A program made the translations under genes and the position numbers. This document shows positions 39,538 through 48,965 of a DNA stretch of 64,000 bases, piece by piece. Below the pieces are notes generated by a model. It saw only the letters and a program-made list of their open reading frames with translations. It ran no database searches and had not been told where the DNA came from. Location: positions 1 to 64,000 of the forward strand of contig PGZH01000007.1 in the NCBI GenBank assembly GCA_002840155.1, given 5' to 3'. Source of the stretch: Gammaproteobacteria bacterium HGW-Gammaproteobacteria-13. Its GTDB lineage: Bacteria > Pseudomonadota > Gammaproteobacteria > Pseudomonadales > Pseudomonadaceae. Each line of letters begins with the position of its first letter. The stretch's first letter is position 1.

Positions 39538-40977
39538 ATGATTCCAGTAATTCTCTCCGGCGGCAGCGGTTCGCGACTCTGGCCGCTCTCGCGCAAGCAG
39601 TATCCCAAGCAGTTTCTCGCCCTCACCGGCAGCGACACGCTGTTCCAGCAAACCATCAAGCGTTTGCGCTTCGCCGGTATGCAAGCGCCGGTGCTGGTGT
39701 GCAACCTGGAGCACCGCTTTATCGTGCAGGAGCAGCTCAACAGCCAGCAGCTGGAAACCCAGACCATCCTGCTTGAGCCCTTCGGCCGCAACACCGCGCC
39801 GGCCGTGGCCATCGCCGCCATGCAGCTGCTCGCCGAAGGCCGCGATGAGCTGCTACTGATCCTCCCCGCCGACCATGTACTGACCGATCAGCAGGCCTTC
39901 CAGACGGCCTTGCAGCTCGCCAGCCGAGCCGCCGAGAAAGGCGAAATGGTGCTATTCGGCATCCCCGCCAGCCGTCCGGAAACCGGCTATGGCTATATCA
40001 AGTCCGTCGCGGACCCAGGCCTGCCCGAGGGCATCATCCGCGTTGCGCAATTTGTCGAAAAACCCGACGAGGCCCGTGCCCGTGAGTTCGTTGCCAGCGG
40101 CGACTACTACTGGAACAGCGGCATGTTCCTGTTCCGCGCCAGCCGTTACCTCGAAGAGCTGAAAAAGCACGACGCCGACATCTATGACACCTGTCTGCTG
40201 GCGCTCGAACGCAGCCAGATCGACGGCAGCCAGGTGACCATCGATGCCGCCACCTTCGCCTGCTGCCCGGACAACTCCATCGACTACACGGTGATGGAAA
40301 AAACCACCCGCGCCTGCGTGGTGCCGCTGGATGCCGGCTGGAACGATGTCGGCAGCTGGTCCTCGATCTGGGACGTACACCCCAAGGACGCCCAGGGCAA
40401 CGTGCTGTCCGGCGATGTGGTGATCCACGACAGCCACAACTGCCTGGTACACGGCAACGGCAAGCTGGTCTCGGTGATCGGCGTGCAGGACATCGTGGTG
40501 GTGGAAACCAAGGACGCCACCATGATCGTGCACAAGGACCGCGTGCAGGACGTCAAGGCCATGGTCAACCAGCTCGATGCCGACGGCCGCAGCGAAACCC
40601 AGAACCACTGCCAGGTCTATCGCCCGTGGGGCTCTTATGACTCGGTGGACATGGGCGGGCGTTTCCAGGTCAAGCACATCACGGTCAACCCCGGCGCCAC
40701 CCTCTCGCTGCAGATGCACCACCACCGCGCCGAGCACTGGATCGTGGTATCCGGCACCGCCGAGGTGACCTGCGATGACAAGGTGTTCCTGCTTACCGAA
40801 AACCAGTCCACCTACATCCCCATGACCTCGGTGCACCGCCTGAGCAACCCAGGCAAGATCCCCCTGGAAATCATCGAAGTGCAATCGGGCAGTTACCTGG
40901 GCGAAGACGACATCCAGCGCCTGGATGATGTCTACGGTCGCAGCCAAACTGCCAAGCTGAGTCTCGCAGCCGGTTGA
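39538..40977 (+). CDS. algA: Mannose-6-phosphate isomerase / GDP-mannose pyrophosphorylase AlgA
   Basis: This bifunctional 480-residue enzyme supplies GDP-mannose. The N-terminal nucleotidyltransferase domain has the signature GGSGSRLWPLSRKQYPKQF. The C-terminal cupin-type isomerase half has QMHHHRAEHWIVVSGTAEV, with its metal-binding His residues, and YIPMTSVHRL. An AGGAG site lies 9 nt ahead of the ATG. It completes the alginate operon, although a hairpin with a T run separates it from algF. Confidence 0.97.
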   Translation: MIPVILSGGSGSRLWPLSRKQYPKQFLALTGSDTLFQQTIKRLRFAGMQAPVLVCNLEHRFIVQEQLNSQQLETQTILLEPFGRNTAPAVAIAAMQLLAEGRDELLLILPADHVLTDQQAFQTALQLASRAAEKGEMVLFGIPASRPETGYGYIKSVADPGLPEGIIRVAQFVEKPDEARAREFVASGDYYWNSGMFLFRASRYLEELKKHDADIYDTCLLALERSQIDGSQVTIDAATFACCPDNSIDYTVMEKTTRACVVPLDAGWNDVGSWSSIWDVHPKDAQGNVLSGDVVIHDSHNCLVHGNGKLVSVIGVQDIVVVETKDATMIVHKDRVQDVKAMVNQLDADGRSETQNHCQVYRPWGSYDSVDMGGRFQVKHITVNPGATLSLQMHHHRAEHWIVVSGTAEVTCDDKVFLLTENQSTYIPMTSVHRLSNPGKIPLEIIEVQSGSYLGEDDIQRLDDVYGRSQTAKLSLAAG

Positions 40978-40985
40978 TACACAAA

Positions 40986-41012
40986 CCGCCAGCCCTGCGC
41001 ATGGGCTGGCGG
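40986..41012 (+). terminator. Hairpin after algA
   Basis: Perfect 10-bp arms CCGCCAGCCC and GGGCTGGCGG with a 7-nt loop lie 8 nt past the algA stop. No T run follows, but its position suits the end of the alginate operon. Confidence 0.6.
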
Positions 41013-41088
41013 GGCAAAGCATGTACCCAGCGGCCCGGCCTTGTGTAGGATGAACGCCTGTTGATCCCACACAAGGCCGTTTTTGATC

Positions 41089-41553
41089 ATGTTATTCGGT
41101 GCAATCCTGGTACTCAGCTGGCTGATCCTGCTGATCCGCTACCCGAGCAAGGCACTGCCGATTTCCCTCGGCGCGCTGATCGGCCTGGGCCTGGTCGCCA
41201 GCTGGGTGCTCTGGCAGGAAAGCCGCGAGAACCGCCACCTGGCCCACCTCGAACTACGCCTCGACTACGCCCCGGAGCGCTGCCCAGCGGATCGCCCGCT
41301 GGCCCTGAATCTGAAAAACGGCAGCCAAGCCGCGCTGCTTGAGCTGCATTGGCAGATCGCCGCCTACCGCCCCGGCGACAGCGTCAACCTGGCCGAGCGC
41401 CTGTATGAAACCCCGCGCTACAGCGGCCCCGGCGAATTACTGCCTGACGCCGACTGGCAAACCTGCCTGCCGCTGCCAACCCTGCGCAGCGGCTACCGCG
41501 CCAGCACATTAGAATTTCGCGCAGAGCGCCTGCAAGGCAGCTTTAGCCGTTGA
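41089..41553 (+). CDS. Conserved Pseudomonas membrane-anchored protein
   Basis: This 154-residue protein has two N-terminal hydrophobic segments (MLFGAILVLSWLILLIRY and LGALIGLGLVASWVLW). A soluble domain follows with a conserved pair of cysteines (PERCPADRP, DWQTCLPLP) and the C-terminal TLEFRAERLQGSFS. I recall similar proteins in other Pseudomonas, sometimes labelled multidrug transporter without support. The Cys pair and beta-rich sequence suggest a periplasmic domain. No function can be given. It is followed after 33 nt by the SDR gene. Confidence 0.65.
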   Translation: MLFGAILVLSWLILLIRYPSKALPISLGALIGLGLVASWVLWQESRENRHLAHLELRLDYAPERCPADRPLALNLKNGSQAALLELHWQIAAYRPGDSVNLAERLYETPRYSGPGELLPDADWQTCLPLPTLRSGYRASTLEFRAERLQGSFSR

Positions 41554-41586
41554 GCGTTGCCCCATGAAAACAACAAGGAAAGCTGC

Positions 41587-42417
41587 ATGACCCAGCCCAG
41601 CGTACTGATCACCGGATGTTCCAGCGGCATTGGTCGCGCCCTGGCCGAGGTATTCCAGCAGGCCGGTTATCAGGTCTGGGCCACGGCGCGCAAAGCCGAG
41701 GACCTCGCGGCCCTGAGCGCCGCCGGGTTTCACGCCGTGCAACTGGACGTCAACGATGGCCTGGCTCTGGGTCAATTGTCAGAACGCCTGAAAGCTGAGA
41801 TCGGCGGCCTCGACGTGCTGATCAATAACGCCGGTTACGGCGCCATGGGCCCGCTGCTCGATGGCGGCGTCGAAGCCATGCGCAAGCAATTCGAAACCAA
41901 CGTGTTCTCGCTGATCGGCGTAACCCGCGCGCTGTTCCCGCTGCTGCGGCAGAACAAGGGCCTGGTGGTGAATATCGGCAGCGTCTCCGGCGTGCTGGTC
42001 ACCCCGTTTGCCGGCGCCTACTGCGCCTCCAAGGCCGCCGTGCATGCTCTGACCGACGCCCTGCGTCTGGAACTGGCGCCCTTCTCGATTGAGGTGATGG
42101 AAGTGCAGCCCGGCGCTATTGCCTCCAGCTTCGGCGCCAACGCCAGCCAGCAGGCCGAGCAACTGATCGACGAAGCCTCGCCCTGGTGGCCGATCCGCGA
42201 CGGCATCCGCGCACGCGCCAACGCCTCCCAGGACAACCCCACGCCCACCAGCCATTTTGCCCGCAACCTGCTCGCCGCCGTGCAAAGCAAACCCCGGCCC
42301 AACCTGCTGCGCCTGGGCAATGGCAGCCGCAGCATGCCGCTGCTGGCGGCCCTGGTGCCTAAACGTCTGCTCGAAGCCGTACTGAAAAAACGCTTCGGCC
42401 TAAACCGCAGCCTTTAG
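41587..42417 (+). CDS. Short-chain dehydrogenase/reductase
   Basis: This 276-residue classical SDR enzyme has the NAD(P)-binding TGCSSGIG at 9-16, the NNAGYG motif near 83, the catalytic Ser in NIGSVSG and the catalytic YCASK near 150. It likely reduces a carbonyl group of an unknown small substrate with NADPH. It lies in the same direction as its neighbours, 33 nt after the conserved membrane protein and 12 nt before the next small membrane protein, so the three may be cotranscribed. Confidence 0.85.
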   Translation: MTQPSVLITGCSSGIGRALAEVFQQAGYQVWATARKAEDLAALSAAGFHAVQLDVNDGLALGQLSERLKAEIGGLDVLINNAGYGAMGPLLDGGVEAMRKQFETNVFSLIGVTRALFPLLRQNKGLVVNIGSVSGVLVTPFAGAYCASKAAVHALTDALRLELAPFSIEVMEVQPGAIASSFGANASQQAEQLIDEASPWWPIRDGIRARANASQDNPTPTSHFARNLLAAVQSKPRPNLLRLGNGSRSMPLLAALVPKRLLEAVLKKRFGLNRSL

Positions 42418-42429
42418 GAGTACAGGCCC

Positions 42430-42819
42430 ATGCGCGAGCCCAGCCCCAGCAGCGTCGCGGTTACCCACCTAGCCCTTGGCGGCGTGGTGGCGGTTGTCGT
42501 GCTCAACCTGCTGCTGCGCACCTTCGTCAAACTTGGCGGGCTGTTTACCACGGTGCTGATCGCCGCCCTGGTGGCCGCCGGTATGACCCTGTGGTTCTCC
42601 TGGCGTAACCGCCGCGCGCCCCTGCAAGGCGAACGCCGCCGTCTGCTCGCACTCTACGGCGGCATCCTGGCCCTGCTCTATCTGGGTCTGTTGGCAATGA
42701 TGGCGCTGCAGGACGATCCCAGCCCCATGGGCTTGCTGATCTTTGGCCTGCACTATTTTTGTTATCCGCTGATGGCCTGGCTGTTTCTCGCCAAGGGTTT
42801 TGGCAAGCGCAGTGATTGA
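42430..42819 (+). CDS. Small inner membrane protein, unknown function
   Basis: This 129-residue protein has four predicted membrane segments: around 12-30, 35-55, 70-92 and 100-122. A basic loop RNRRAPLQGERRR follows the second. It begins 12 nt after the SDR stop with TAGGAG ahead of the ATG. No family name is recognised; similar short proteins occur in Pseudomonas. Confidence 0.6.
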   Translation: MREPSPSSVAVTHLALGGVVAVVVLNLLLRTFVKLGGLFTTVLIAALVAAGMTLWFSWRNRRAPLQGERRRLLALYGGILALLYLGLLAMMALQDDPSPMGLLIFGLHYFCYPLMAWLFLAKGFGKRSD

Positions 42820-42862
42820 CGGCCTCGCCAAACGCCCCACAAACGCAGCCTTGGGAACGCCC

Positions 42863-43723
42863 ATGTCATCCACCCGCCTTGTCTGCATGACGGTGCTCGC
42901 CTTATTTGCTTTCGCCGCCAACTCCCTGCTGTGCCGGGCAGCACTCGCCGACGGCAGCATTGATGCCGCCAGCTTTACCAGCATTCGCCTGATCGCCGGG
43001 GCCGCAGTGCTCTGGCTAATCGTGCGCATCCGCGCCGGCAATGCGATTGGCAAGGGCAACTGGCTATCGGCGCTGGCCCTGTTTGCCTACGCCGCAGGGT
43101 TTTCCTTCGCCTATATCGAACTGTCGACGGCCACCGGCGCCCTGCTGCTGTTTGGCGCGGTGCAAAGCACCATGATCGGTTACGGCCTGTACCGTGGAGA
43201 ACGCCTGCGAGTGCCCCAGCTTGGCGGCCTGTTGCTGGCCATTGGCGGGCTGGTCGGGTTGCTGTTGCCGGGTATCTCTGCACCGCCGCCACTGGCTTCG
43301 GCACTGATGCTCGGTGCGGGAATAGCCTGGGGCGTTTACTCGCTACGCGGCAAAGGCGCAGGCGATCCGCTGCAAGTCACCGCCGGCAATTTCCTCCGAG
43401 CGGTGCCGATTGCGCTGATTCTGAGTGTCGCCATGCTCGGCGATCTCTCGCTGCAACACTCCGCTGGAATTGCCTACGCCATCGCCTCAGGCGCGCTGGC
43501 GTCCGGGCTGGGTTATGCCGTCTGGTACAGCGCCTTGCCGGCCTTGAAAGCCACAACAGCCGCCAGCGTGCAACTCAGCGTACCGGTAATCGCCGCCCTG
43601 GGCGGCGTGGTGCTGCTCGCCGAACCGCTCAGCCTACGTTTACTCCTGGCCTCCCTGGCCATACTCGGCGGCATTGCCCTGGTGATCCTGACCGGACAAC
43701 GGACCAGCCCAGCCAGCGCGTAG
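42863..43723 (+). CDS. EamA/DMT-superfamily transporter
   Basis: This 286-residue inner membrane protein has ten hydrophobic segments arranged as two EamA repeats of five. Typical segments are NSLLCRAAL with SIDAASFTSIRLIAGAAVLWL near the start, and ASVQLSVPVIAALGGVVLLAEPLS in the second repeat. Such proteins export metabolites, but the substrate is not evident. The chosen ATG gives the correct first helix; upstream codons belong to another frame context. Its last codons overlap a GTAGGATGGGT repeat sequence. Confidence 0.82.
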   Translation: MSSTRLVCMTVLALFAFAANSLLCRAALADGSIDAASFTSIRLIAGAAVLWLIVRIRAGNAIGKGNWLSALALFAYAAGFSFAYIELSTATGALLLFGAVQSTMIGYGLYRGERLRVPQLGGLLLAIGGLVGLLLPGISAPPPLASALMLGAGIAWGVYSLRGKGAGDPLQVTAGNFLRAVPIALILSVAMLGDLSLQHSAGIAYAIASGALASGLGYAVWYSALPALKATTAASVQLSVPVIAALGGVVLLAEPLSLRLLLASLAILGGIALVILTGQRTSPASA

Positions 43724-43781
43724 GATGGGTTGAGCACAGTGATACCGATCATCACCAAGCACTGTTTGCGGCCGGCGCAAC

Positions 43782-44036
43782 TCAGTAGTGATAACGCAGC
43801 TGCGCAATCAACAGCGCATCGCCCTCCACCCGATAAACCATCCGATGTTCGTCATTGATACGGCGTGACCAATAGCCGGCTAGGGCGTGCTTGAGTGCCT
43901 CCGGTTTGCCGGTGCCGGCAAAGGGGGTGCGGGCCGCTTCCTTGATTAGTGCGTTGATGCGTTTGAGGATCTTCTTGTCGCTTTCCTGCCAGTGGAGGTA
44001 GTCCTCCCAGGCCAGCTCGGCAAAGATCAGCCTCAT
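43782..44036 (-). CDS. yoeB: YoeB-family mRNA interferase toxin
   Basis: This 84-residue RelE-superfamily toxin cleaves mRNA on the ribosome. It shows the YoeB pattern: LAWEDYLHWQESDKKILKRIN at the N-terminus, PFAGTGKPEALKH in the middle, and the catalytic C-terminus WSRRINDEHRMVYRV with RYHY at the very end. Active-site Glu, Arg and His/Tyr residues of YoeB can be matched. Its start overlaps the antitoxin stop by 4 nt. Confidence 0.92.
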   Translation of the reverse strand: MRLIFAELAWEDYLHWQESDKKILKRINALIKEAARTPFAGTGKPEALKHALAGYWSRRINDEHRMVYRVEGDALLIAQLRYHY

Positions 44037-44284
44037 TCCGCCAGACTCCGCTCCTGACCTAGGCCGCTTTCTAGACTGGCGACTGCCTCAAGCAGACGCT
44101 TGGCATTTTTGGGGGCGCGCAGCAGGTAGGCGGTTTCCTCCAGGGCCTTGTAATCCTCAAGCGAGATCATCACCACCGACTGCTGCCGGTTGCGGGTGAT
44201 GATCAGCGGCTCGTGGTCTTCGCATACGCGATCCATGGTCTGAGCCAGGTTGGCGCGCACGGTGGTGTAGCTGATGGCGTCCAT
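44033..44284 (-). CDS. yefM: YefM/Phd-family antitoxin
   Basis: This 83-residue antitoxin has an N-terminal Phd/YefM DNA-binding domain (MDAISYTTVRANLAQTMDRV, then PLIITRNRQQSVVMISLEDY) and a flexible C-terminus that wraps YoeB. An upstream in-frame ATG at 44332 is rejected because it lies across the operator. It precedes and overlaps yoeB, the standard order, so the two are translated together. Confidence 0.92.
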   Translation of the reverse strand: MDAISYTTVRANLAQTMDRVCEDHEPLIITRNRQQSVVMISLEDYKALEETAYLLRAPKNAKRLLEAVASLESGLGQERSLAE

Positions 44285-44296
44285 TGAAATACCCTC

Positions 44297-44326
44297 TATA
44301 CATGTACGCGATACCGTACATATATA
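44297..44326. promoter_or_regulatory. YefM-type operator upstream of yefM-yoeB
   Basis: TATACATGTAC (44297-44307) and GTACATATATA (44316-44326) form an imperfect dyad with an 8-nt centre, 13 nt upstream of yefM. ATGTAC/GTACAT cores resemble the TGTACA elements bound by E. coli YefM. The same AT-rich segment probably contains the promoter. Confidence 0.6.
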
Positions 44327-44397
44327 GACCAAAGCCTGTCTAGACTTTTTCTTTGCCGCCGGGCAGTCCGTGGAGATGGAGTGAGTACCGCTCCAGC

Positions 44398-46395
44398 CTA
44401 CCGCTTAATAGTCTTCAGCAGATCGTCCGGGGTGATATAGCCCACCGCGCCGCCCTTGCTCTGGGCGCTGCCAGGTTGCGGCTGATGCAGGATATGACCC
44501 TTCATCTTGCCGATGATGTGCATCTCGCAGGGTTTGCAGTCGAACTTCAGGGTCAGCACTTCGTCCTGATGGATCAGCTGCATATCCGAGACTTTGGTGC
44601 GCACGCCGGTGACGCCTTTGGCCTGTTTCGGGCACAGGTTGAAGGAGAAGCGCAGGCAATGCTTGGTGATCATCACCGGCGCTTCGCCCGACTCTTCGTG
44701 GGCCTCATACGCCGCATCGATCAGTTGCACGCCGTAACGCTTGTAGAAGGTGCGAGCCTTGTCGTTGTAGACGTTGGCGAGGAAGGTCAGGTGCGATTCC
44801 GGGTAGACCGGCGGCGGCACGCTAACCGGTTTGCGCCCGCCACGCGGATGGGCGGCGATGCGGGCCTGGGTCAGCGCCTCAATCGCTTCGCGGCGCAGGG
44901 CCTTGAGTTGCGAGCCGGGGACAAACGGCACGGCCTCGCAGTCGATCTGCGCGCCGGCGCTGTAATAGATGGTGGTGCCCAGTTTGCTCAAGCCATCGGC
45001 CAGCTGCTCGCGGGCCTGCTCGGCATCCTTGGCGGCGGCGAATGGGCCGGCCAGGCTGACGCTGGCGCTGATGCCGTCATCACTGGTCACGCTCACATTC
45101 AGTTGCTCGCCGCGCAGGCTGAGCTGCCAGCTGACCGCAATGCGTCGCTCGGATGAGGTTTTCTGTAGGGCCTGCTGCCAGTTGTGATCGAGGTTGCGAT
45201 GCAGCGGCTGCAGCGGACGCACGCGGTGCATGGCCTCGGGCATCTCGTTGGGCTCGACGCGGTAGCGGTAGCGCTTCTCGCCCTCCTCCTCGAACTCGCC
45301 TTTCAGCTCGGCGATATTGGCGCGAAAGCCCACCACTTCACGCTTGATCAGCACGTTAAGGCCATCGCCGTTGGACAGCGGCGTGTCGGTGACGGCAATC
45401 AGGTCGCGCTTGTTGACCTTTTCCACCACGCCCACGGTCAGCCCGGTAAAGGTGGGCGAGTCGAACGCGCCGATATCCACCTTGCGGTCGGTGACGAAAT
45501 AATCGGTGCTGCCACGGTGGAAGGTCTTGTCGGTATCGGGGGTAAAGAAGTGCTCGGTGCGCCCACTGGAGGCGCGCTCCAGGTGCGGACGTTGTTCGAG
45601 AATCGCATCCAGCTCGCGGCGGTAGTGCGCGGTGATGTTCTTCACGTAACTCATGTCCTTGTAGCGCCCTTCGATCTTGAACGAGCGCACGCCGGCATCC
45701 ACCAGGTAGATCAGGTTGTCGGTCTGGTTGTTGTCCTTCATCGACAGCAGGTGCTTATCAAACGCCACCACGCGGCCCTGATCATCCTTCAAGGTGTACG
45801 GCAGGCGGCAGGCCTGGGAGCAGTCACCACGGTTGGCGCTACGGCCGGTCTGCGCGTGGGAGATATTGCACTGCCCGGAGAACGCCACACACAGCGCACC
45901 GTGGATAAAGAACTCGACCGCCGAATCGACGTTGCGGCAGATATTGCCGATCTCTTCCAGATTCAGCTCGCGGGCCAGCACCAGCTGCGAGAAGCCGGCG
46001 CCATCGAGGAAGCGGGCTTTTTCCAGGGTGCGGATATCGCACTGGGTACTGGCGTGGATCTCGATGGGAGGAATATCCATCTCCATCACGCCCATGTCCT
46101 GCACGATCAGCGCATCGACGCCGGCCTCGTAAAGCTGCCAGATCATCTGCCGCGCAGGCTCCAGCTCATCCTCATGCAGGATGGTGTTGAGGGTGACAAA
46201 CACCCGCGCATGGAACAGGTGGGCGAACTGCACCAGCTCGGCAATCTCCGCCACGCTGTTGCTAGCGTTGTGCCGCGCCCCAAAGCCTGGCCCGCCGATA
46301 TACACCGCATCGGCGCCGTGCAGGATGGCTTCCTTGGCAATCGCGGTATCGCGCGCCGGGCTTAACAGTTCGAGGTGGTGCTTGGGCAGGGACAT
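44398..46395 (-). CDS. rlhA: 23S rRNA C2501 hydroxylase RlhA (U32 peptidase family)
   Basis: This 665-residue protein matches E. coli RlhA (formerly YdcP) along its length: [88 protein letters not shown] and the C-terminal [17 protein letters not shown]. The cysteines in GDCSQAC, in [10 protein letters not shown] and in CKPCEMH are likely iron-sulfur ligands. RlhA hydroxylates cytidine 2501 of 23S rRNA using prephenate-derived chemistry. It is divergent from polB. Confidence 0.93.
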   Translation of the reverse strand: MSLPKHHLELLSPARDTAIAKEAILHGADAVYIGGPGFGARHNASNSVAEIAELVQFAHLFHARVFVTLNTILHEDELEPARQMIWQLYEAGVDALIVQDMGVMEMDIPPIEIHASTQCDIRTLEKARFLDGAGFSQLVLARELNLEEIGNICRNVDSAVEFFIHGALCVAFSGQCNISHAQTGRSANRGDCSQACRLPYTLKDDQGRVVAFDKHLLSMKDNNQTDNLIYLVDAGVRSFKIEGRYKDMSYVKNITAHYRRELDAILEQRPHLERASSGRTEHFFTPDTDKTFHRGSTDYFVTDRKVDIGAFDSPTFTGLTVGVVEKVNKRDLIAVTDTPLSNGDGLNVLIKREVVGFRANIAELKGEFEEEGEKRYRYRVEPNEMPEAMHRVRPLQPLHRNLDHNWQQALQKTSSERRIAVSWQLSLRGEQLNVSVTSDDGISASVSLAGPFAAAKDAEQAREQLADGLSKLGTTIYYSAGAQIDCEAVPFVPGSQLKALRREAIEALTQARIAAHPRGGRKPVSVPPPVYPESHLTFLANVYNDKARTFYKRYGVQLIDAAYEAHEESGEAPVMITKHCLRFSFNLCPKQAKGVTGVRTKVSDMQLIHQDEVLTLKFDCKPCEMHIIGKMKGHILHQPQPGSAQSKGGAVGYITPDDLLKTIKR

Positions 46396-46481
46396 GGTTT
46401 GGGTATCAGGCAGTCAATCAGGGCGGGCATTTTACTCCTAAAGCTGGATTTGTCTGTGCCCGCTTGGCAGTCGCTCAAATA

Positions 46482-46497
46482 CTGTATAGGCATACAG
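46482..46497 (+). promoter_or_regulatory. LexA (SOS) box upstream of polB
   Basis: CTGTATAGGCATACAG fits the LexA pattern CTG-N10-CAG with AT-rich symmetrical arms. It lies 51 nt before the polB start. SOS induction of polymerase II is well established in E. coli. Confidence 0.85.
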
Positions 46498-46547
46498 ACA
46501 AAAGCCTGCGTAGAATTGCCTCTCAATACAGACCCGAGAGCAACGCG

Positions 46548-48917
46548 GTGGACTTACAACAGGGCTTTCTGCTGACCCGACACTGGCGTGATACGCCGGC
46601 CGGCACGCAGGTGGAGTTCTGGTTGGCCACCGACAACGGCCCGCGCCTGCTGCGTCTGCCGCTGCAAACCTCGGTGGCCTTTATCCCGGTGCAGCAACGC
46701 GAGCAGGCCGAGGCGTTGCTGAAAAACGAGCGCGGCGTCGAGCTGCGCCCGTTGGGCCTCAAGGATTTTCATCAGCGCCCGGTGCTCGGCCTGTATTGCC
46801 AGCAGCACCGCCAGCTGATGGACCTCGACAAGCTGCTGCGCCGCGCGGGCGTTGAGGTCTACGAGGCCGACGTGCGCCCACCGGAGCGCTACCTGATGGA
46901 GCGCTTTATCACCGCACCGGTGCTATTTGCCGGCACGCCCGACCCGAGTGGCAATGGCCTGCTGCTGGATGCGCAGATCAAGCCCTGCAGCGACTACCGC
47001 CCTACCCTCAAGCTGGCCTCGCTGGATATCGAAACCAATGCCTTCGGCGAGCTGTACTCGATTGCCATCGAGGGCTGCGGCCAGCGCAACGTGTATATGC
47101 TCGGCCGCACACCTGAACAGCCGCCAGCGGTGGATTTCCAACTGGAATACTGCGACAGCCGCGGCCAGTTGCTCGAATGCCTGAATCAGTGGATGGCGCA
47201 GCACGACCCCGACGCGATCATCGGCTGGAACCTGGTGCAGTTCGACCTGCGCGTATTGCACGAACACGCGCGCAACCTGGCCATTCCGCTGCGCCTGGGC
47301 CGCGATGGCAGCGAAATGCAGTGGCGCGAACATGGCAGCCGCAACGGTCACTTCTTTGCCGATGCAGCGGGCCGCTTGATTATCGACGGCATCGAAACGC
47401 TGCGTTCGGCGACTTGGAGCTTCCCCTCGTTCAGCCTGGAAAACGTCGCGCAAACCCTGCTCGGCGAGGGCAAGGACATTTCCACGCCCTACCAGCGTAT
47501 GGATGAAATCGACCGCATGTTCCGCGAGGACAAACCCGCGCTGGCGCGCTACAACCTGCGCGACTGCGAGCTGGTCACGCGGATCTTCGGCAAAACCGCG
47601 ATTCTCGACTTTCTGCTGGAGCGCGCCACGGTCACCGGCTTGCCCGCCGACCGCAACGGCGGCTCGGTGGCGGCGTTTGAACATCTGTATATGCCGCTGA
47701 TGCACCGCCGTGGTTTTGTCGCGCCGAATCTGGGCGACAACCCGCCCCAGGCGAGCCCCGGCGGTTTTGTTATGGAGTCGCAGCCGGGGCTGTATGAGTC
47801 GGTGCTGGTACTCGATTACAAGAGCCTGTATCCGTCGATTATCCGCAGCTTTCTGATCGACCCGGTGGGGCTGATCGAGGGCCTGCGCCAGCCGGATGAC
47901 GCACATTCAGTACCAGGCTTTCGCGGGGCGCGCTTCTCGCGCAGCGAGCACTGCCTTCCAGCGATTGTCGAGCGCGTATGGCAGGGCCGTGAGGCGGCCA
48001 AGCGCGAGCACAACGCGCCGCTGTCGCAGGCGCTGAAGATCATCATGAACGCCTTCTACGGCGTGCTCGGTTCCAGCGGTTGCCGCTTCTTCGATACGCG
48101 CCTGGCCTCCTCCATCACCCTGCGCGGCCACGAGATCATGGCTCGCACCCGCGCGCTGATTGAGGCCGAGGGCTTTGCGGTGATCTACGGCGACACCGAC
48201 TCCACCTTTGTCTGGCTCAAGCGCCCGCATGCCCAGGAGGATGCCGCGCAGATCGGTCGCGCCCTGGTGGCCAAGGTCAACGCCTGGTGGCGCGAGCATC
48301 TGCACAATGAGTACGGCCTGGAAAGCGCCCTGGAACTGCAGTTCGAAACCCATTACAGCCGCTTTCTGATGCCGACCATTCGCGGTGCCGAAGAAGGCAG
48401 CAAGAAACGCTACGCCGGGATGGTGACGCACGCCGACGGCAGCCATGAAATGGTCTACAAGGGCCTGGAAACCGTGCGCAGCGACTGGTCGCCCCTGGCC
48501 CAGCAGTTCCAGCGTGAGCTGTATCAGCGGATTTTCCTGCACCAGCCGCACCAGAGCTATGTGCGCGACTATGTCGAGCGCACCCTGAATGGCAAGCTGG
48601 ATGAACTGCTGATCTACCGCAAACGCCTGCGCCGCAAGCTCAGCGACTACGAGCGCAACGTGCCGCCGCATGTGCGCGCCGCGCGCCTGGCCGACGAATA
48701 CAACGCCCTGCATGGCCGCCCGCTGCAATACCAAAGTGGCGGCTGGATCAGCTACGTGATCACCACCGCAGGCCCACAACCGCTGGAAGCGCGCAGCGCC
48801 GCCATCGACTACGACCACTACCTGACCCGCCAGCTACAGCCGGTTGCCGATGCCATCCTGCCGTTTGTCGATGATGACTTCGCGACGCTACTCGGCGGGC
48901 AGTTGGGCTTGTTCTAA
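46548..48917 (+). CDS. polB: DNA polymerase II (family B)
   Basis: This 789-residue family B polymerase with 3'-5' exonuclease restarts replication and bypasses lesions during the SOS response. The exonuclease I motif is [13 protein letters not shown] (about 162-174). Polymerase motifs follow: [13 protein letters not shown] (near 424), [19 protein letters not shown] and YGDTDS (near 548). Length fits Pseudomonas PolB. A GTG start ([13 protein letters not shown]) is chosen because upstream frame extension would run through the LexA box. A possible ribosome site GAGAG is weak. Confidence 0.93.
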   Translation: MDLQQGFLLTRHWRDTPAGTQVEFWLATDNGPRLLRLPLQTSVAFIPVQQREQAEALLKNERGVELRPLGLKDFHQRPVLGLYCQQHRQLMDLDKLLRRAGVEVYEADVRPPERYLMERFITAPVLFAGTPDPSGNGLLLDAQIKPCSDYRPTLKLASLDIETNAFGELYSIAIEGCGQRNVYMLGRTPEQPPAVDFQLEYCDSRGQLLECLNQWMAQHDPDAIIGWNLVQFDLRVLHEHARNLAIPLRLGRDGSEMQWREHGSRNGHFFADAAGRLIIDGIETLRSATWSFPSFSLENVAQTLLGEGKDISTPYQRMDEIDRMFREDKPALARYNLRDCELVTRIFGKTAILDFLLERATVTGLPADRNGGSVAAFEHLYMPLMHRRGFVAPNLGDNPPQASPGGFVMESQPGLYESVLVLDYKSLYPSIIRSFLIDPVGLIEGLRQPDDAHSVPGFRGARFSRSEHCLPAIVERVWQGREAAKREHNAPLSQALKIIMNAFYGVLGSSGCRFFDTRLASSITLRGHEIMARTRALIEAEGFAVIYGDTDSTFVWLKRPHAQEDAAQIGRALVAKVNAWWREHLHNEYGLESALELQFETHYSRFLMPTIRGAEEGSKKRYAGMVTHADGSHEMVYKGLETVRSDWSPLAQQFQRELYQRIFLHQPHQSYVRDYVERTLNGKLDELLIYRKRLRRKLSDYERNVPPHVRAARLADEYNALHGRPLQYQSGGWISYVITTAGPQPLEARSAAIDYDHYLTRQLQPVADAILPFVDDDFATLLGGQLGLF

Positions 48918-48965
48918 CGCCAGGGCATACCTAAAACTTCTCCTTTAACTGTCAGGACGACACCC

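Noticed and set aside
44285..44332. A longer start for the YefM antitoxin
   Set aside because: The extra 16 codons overlap the palindromic operator and promoter; the ATG at 44284 begins the conserved domain.
46464..46547. A 28-codon N-terminal extension of PolB
   Set aside because: It would be translated from sequence containing the LexA box and has no family similarity; the GTG at 46548 begins the conserved N-terminus.
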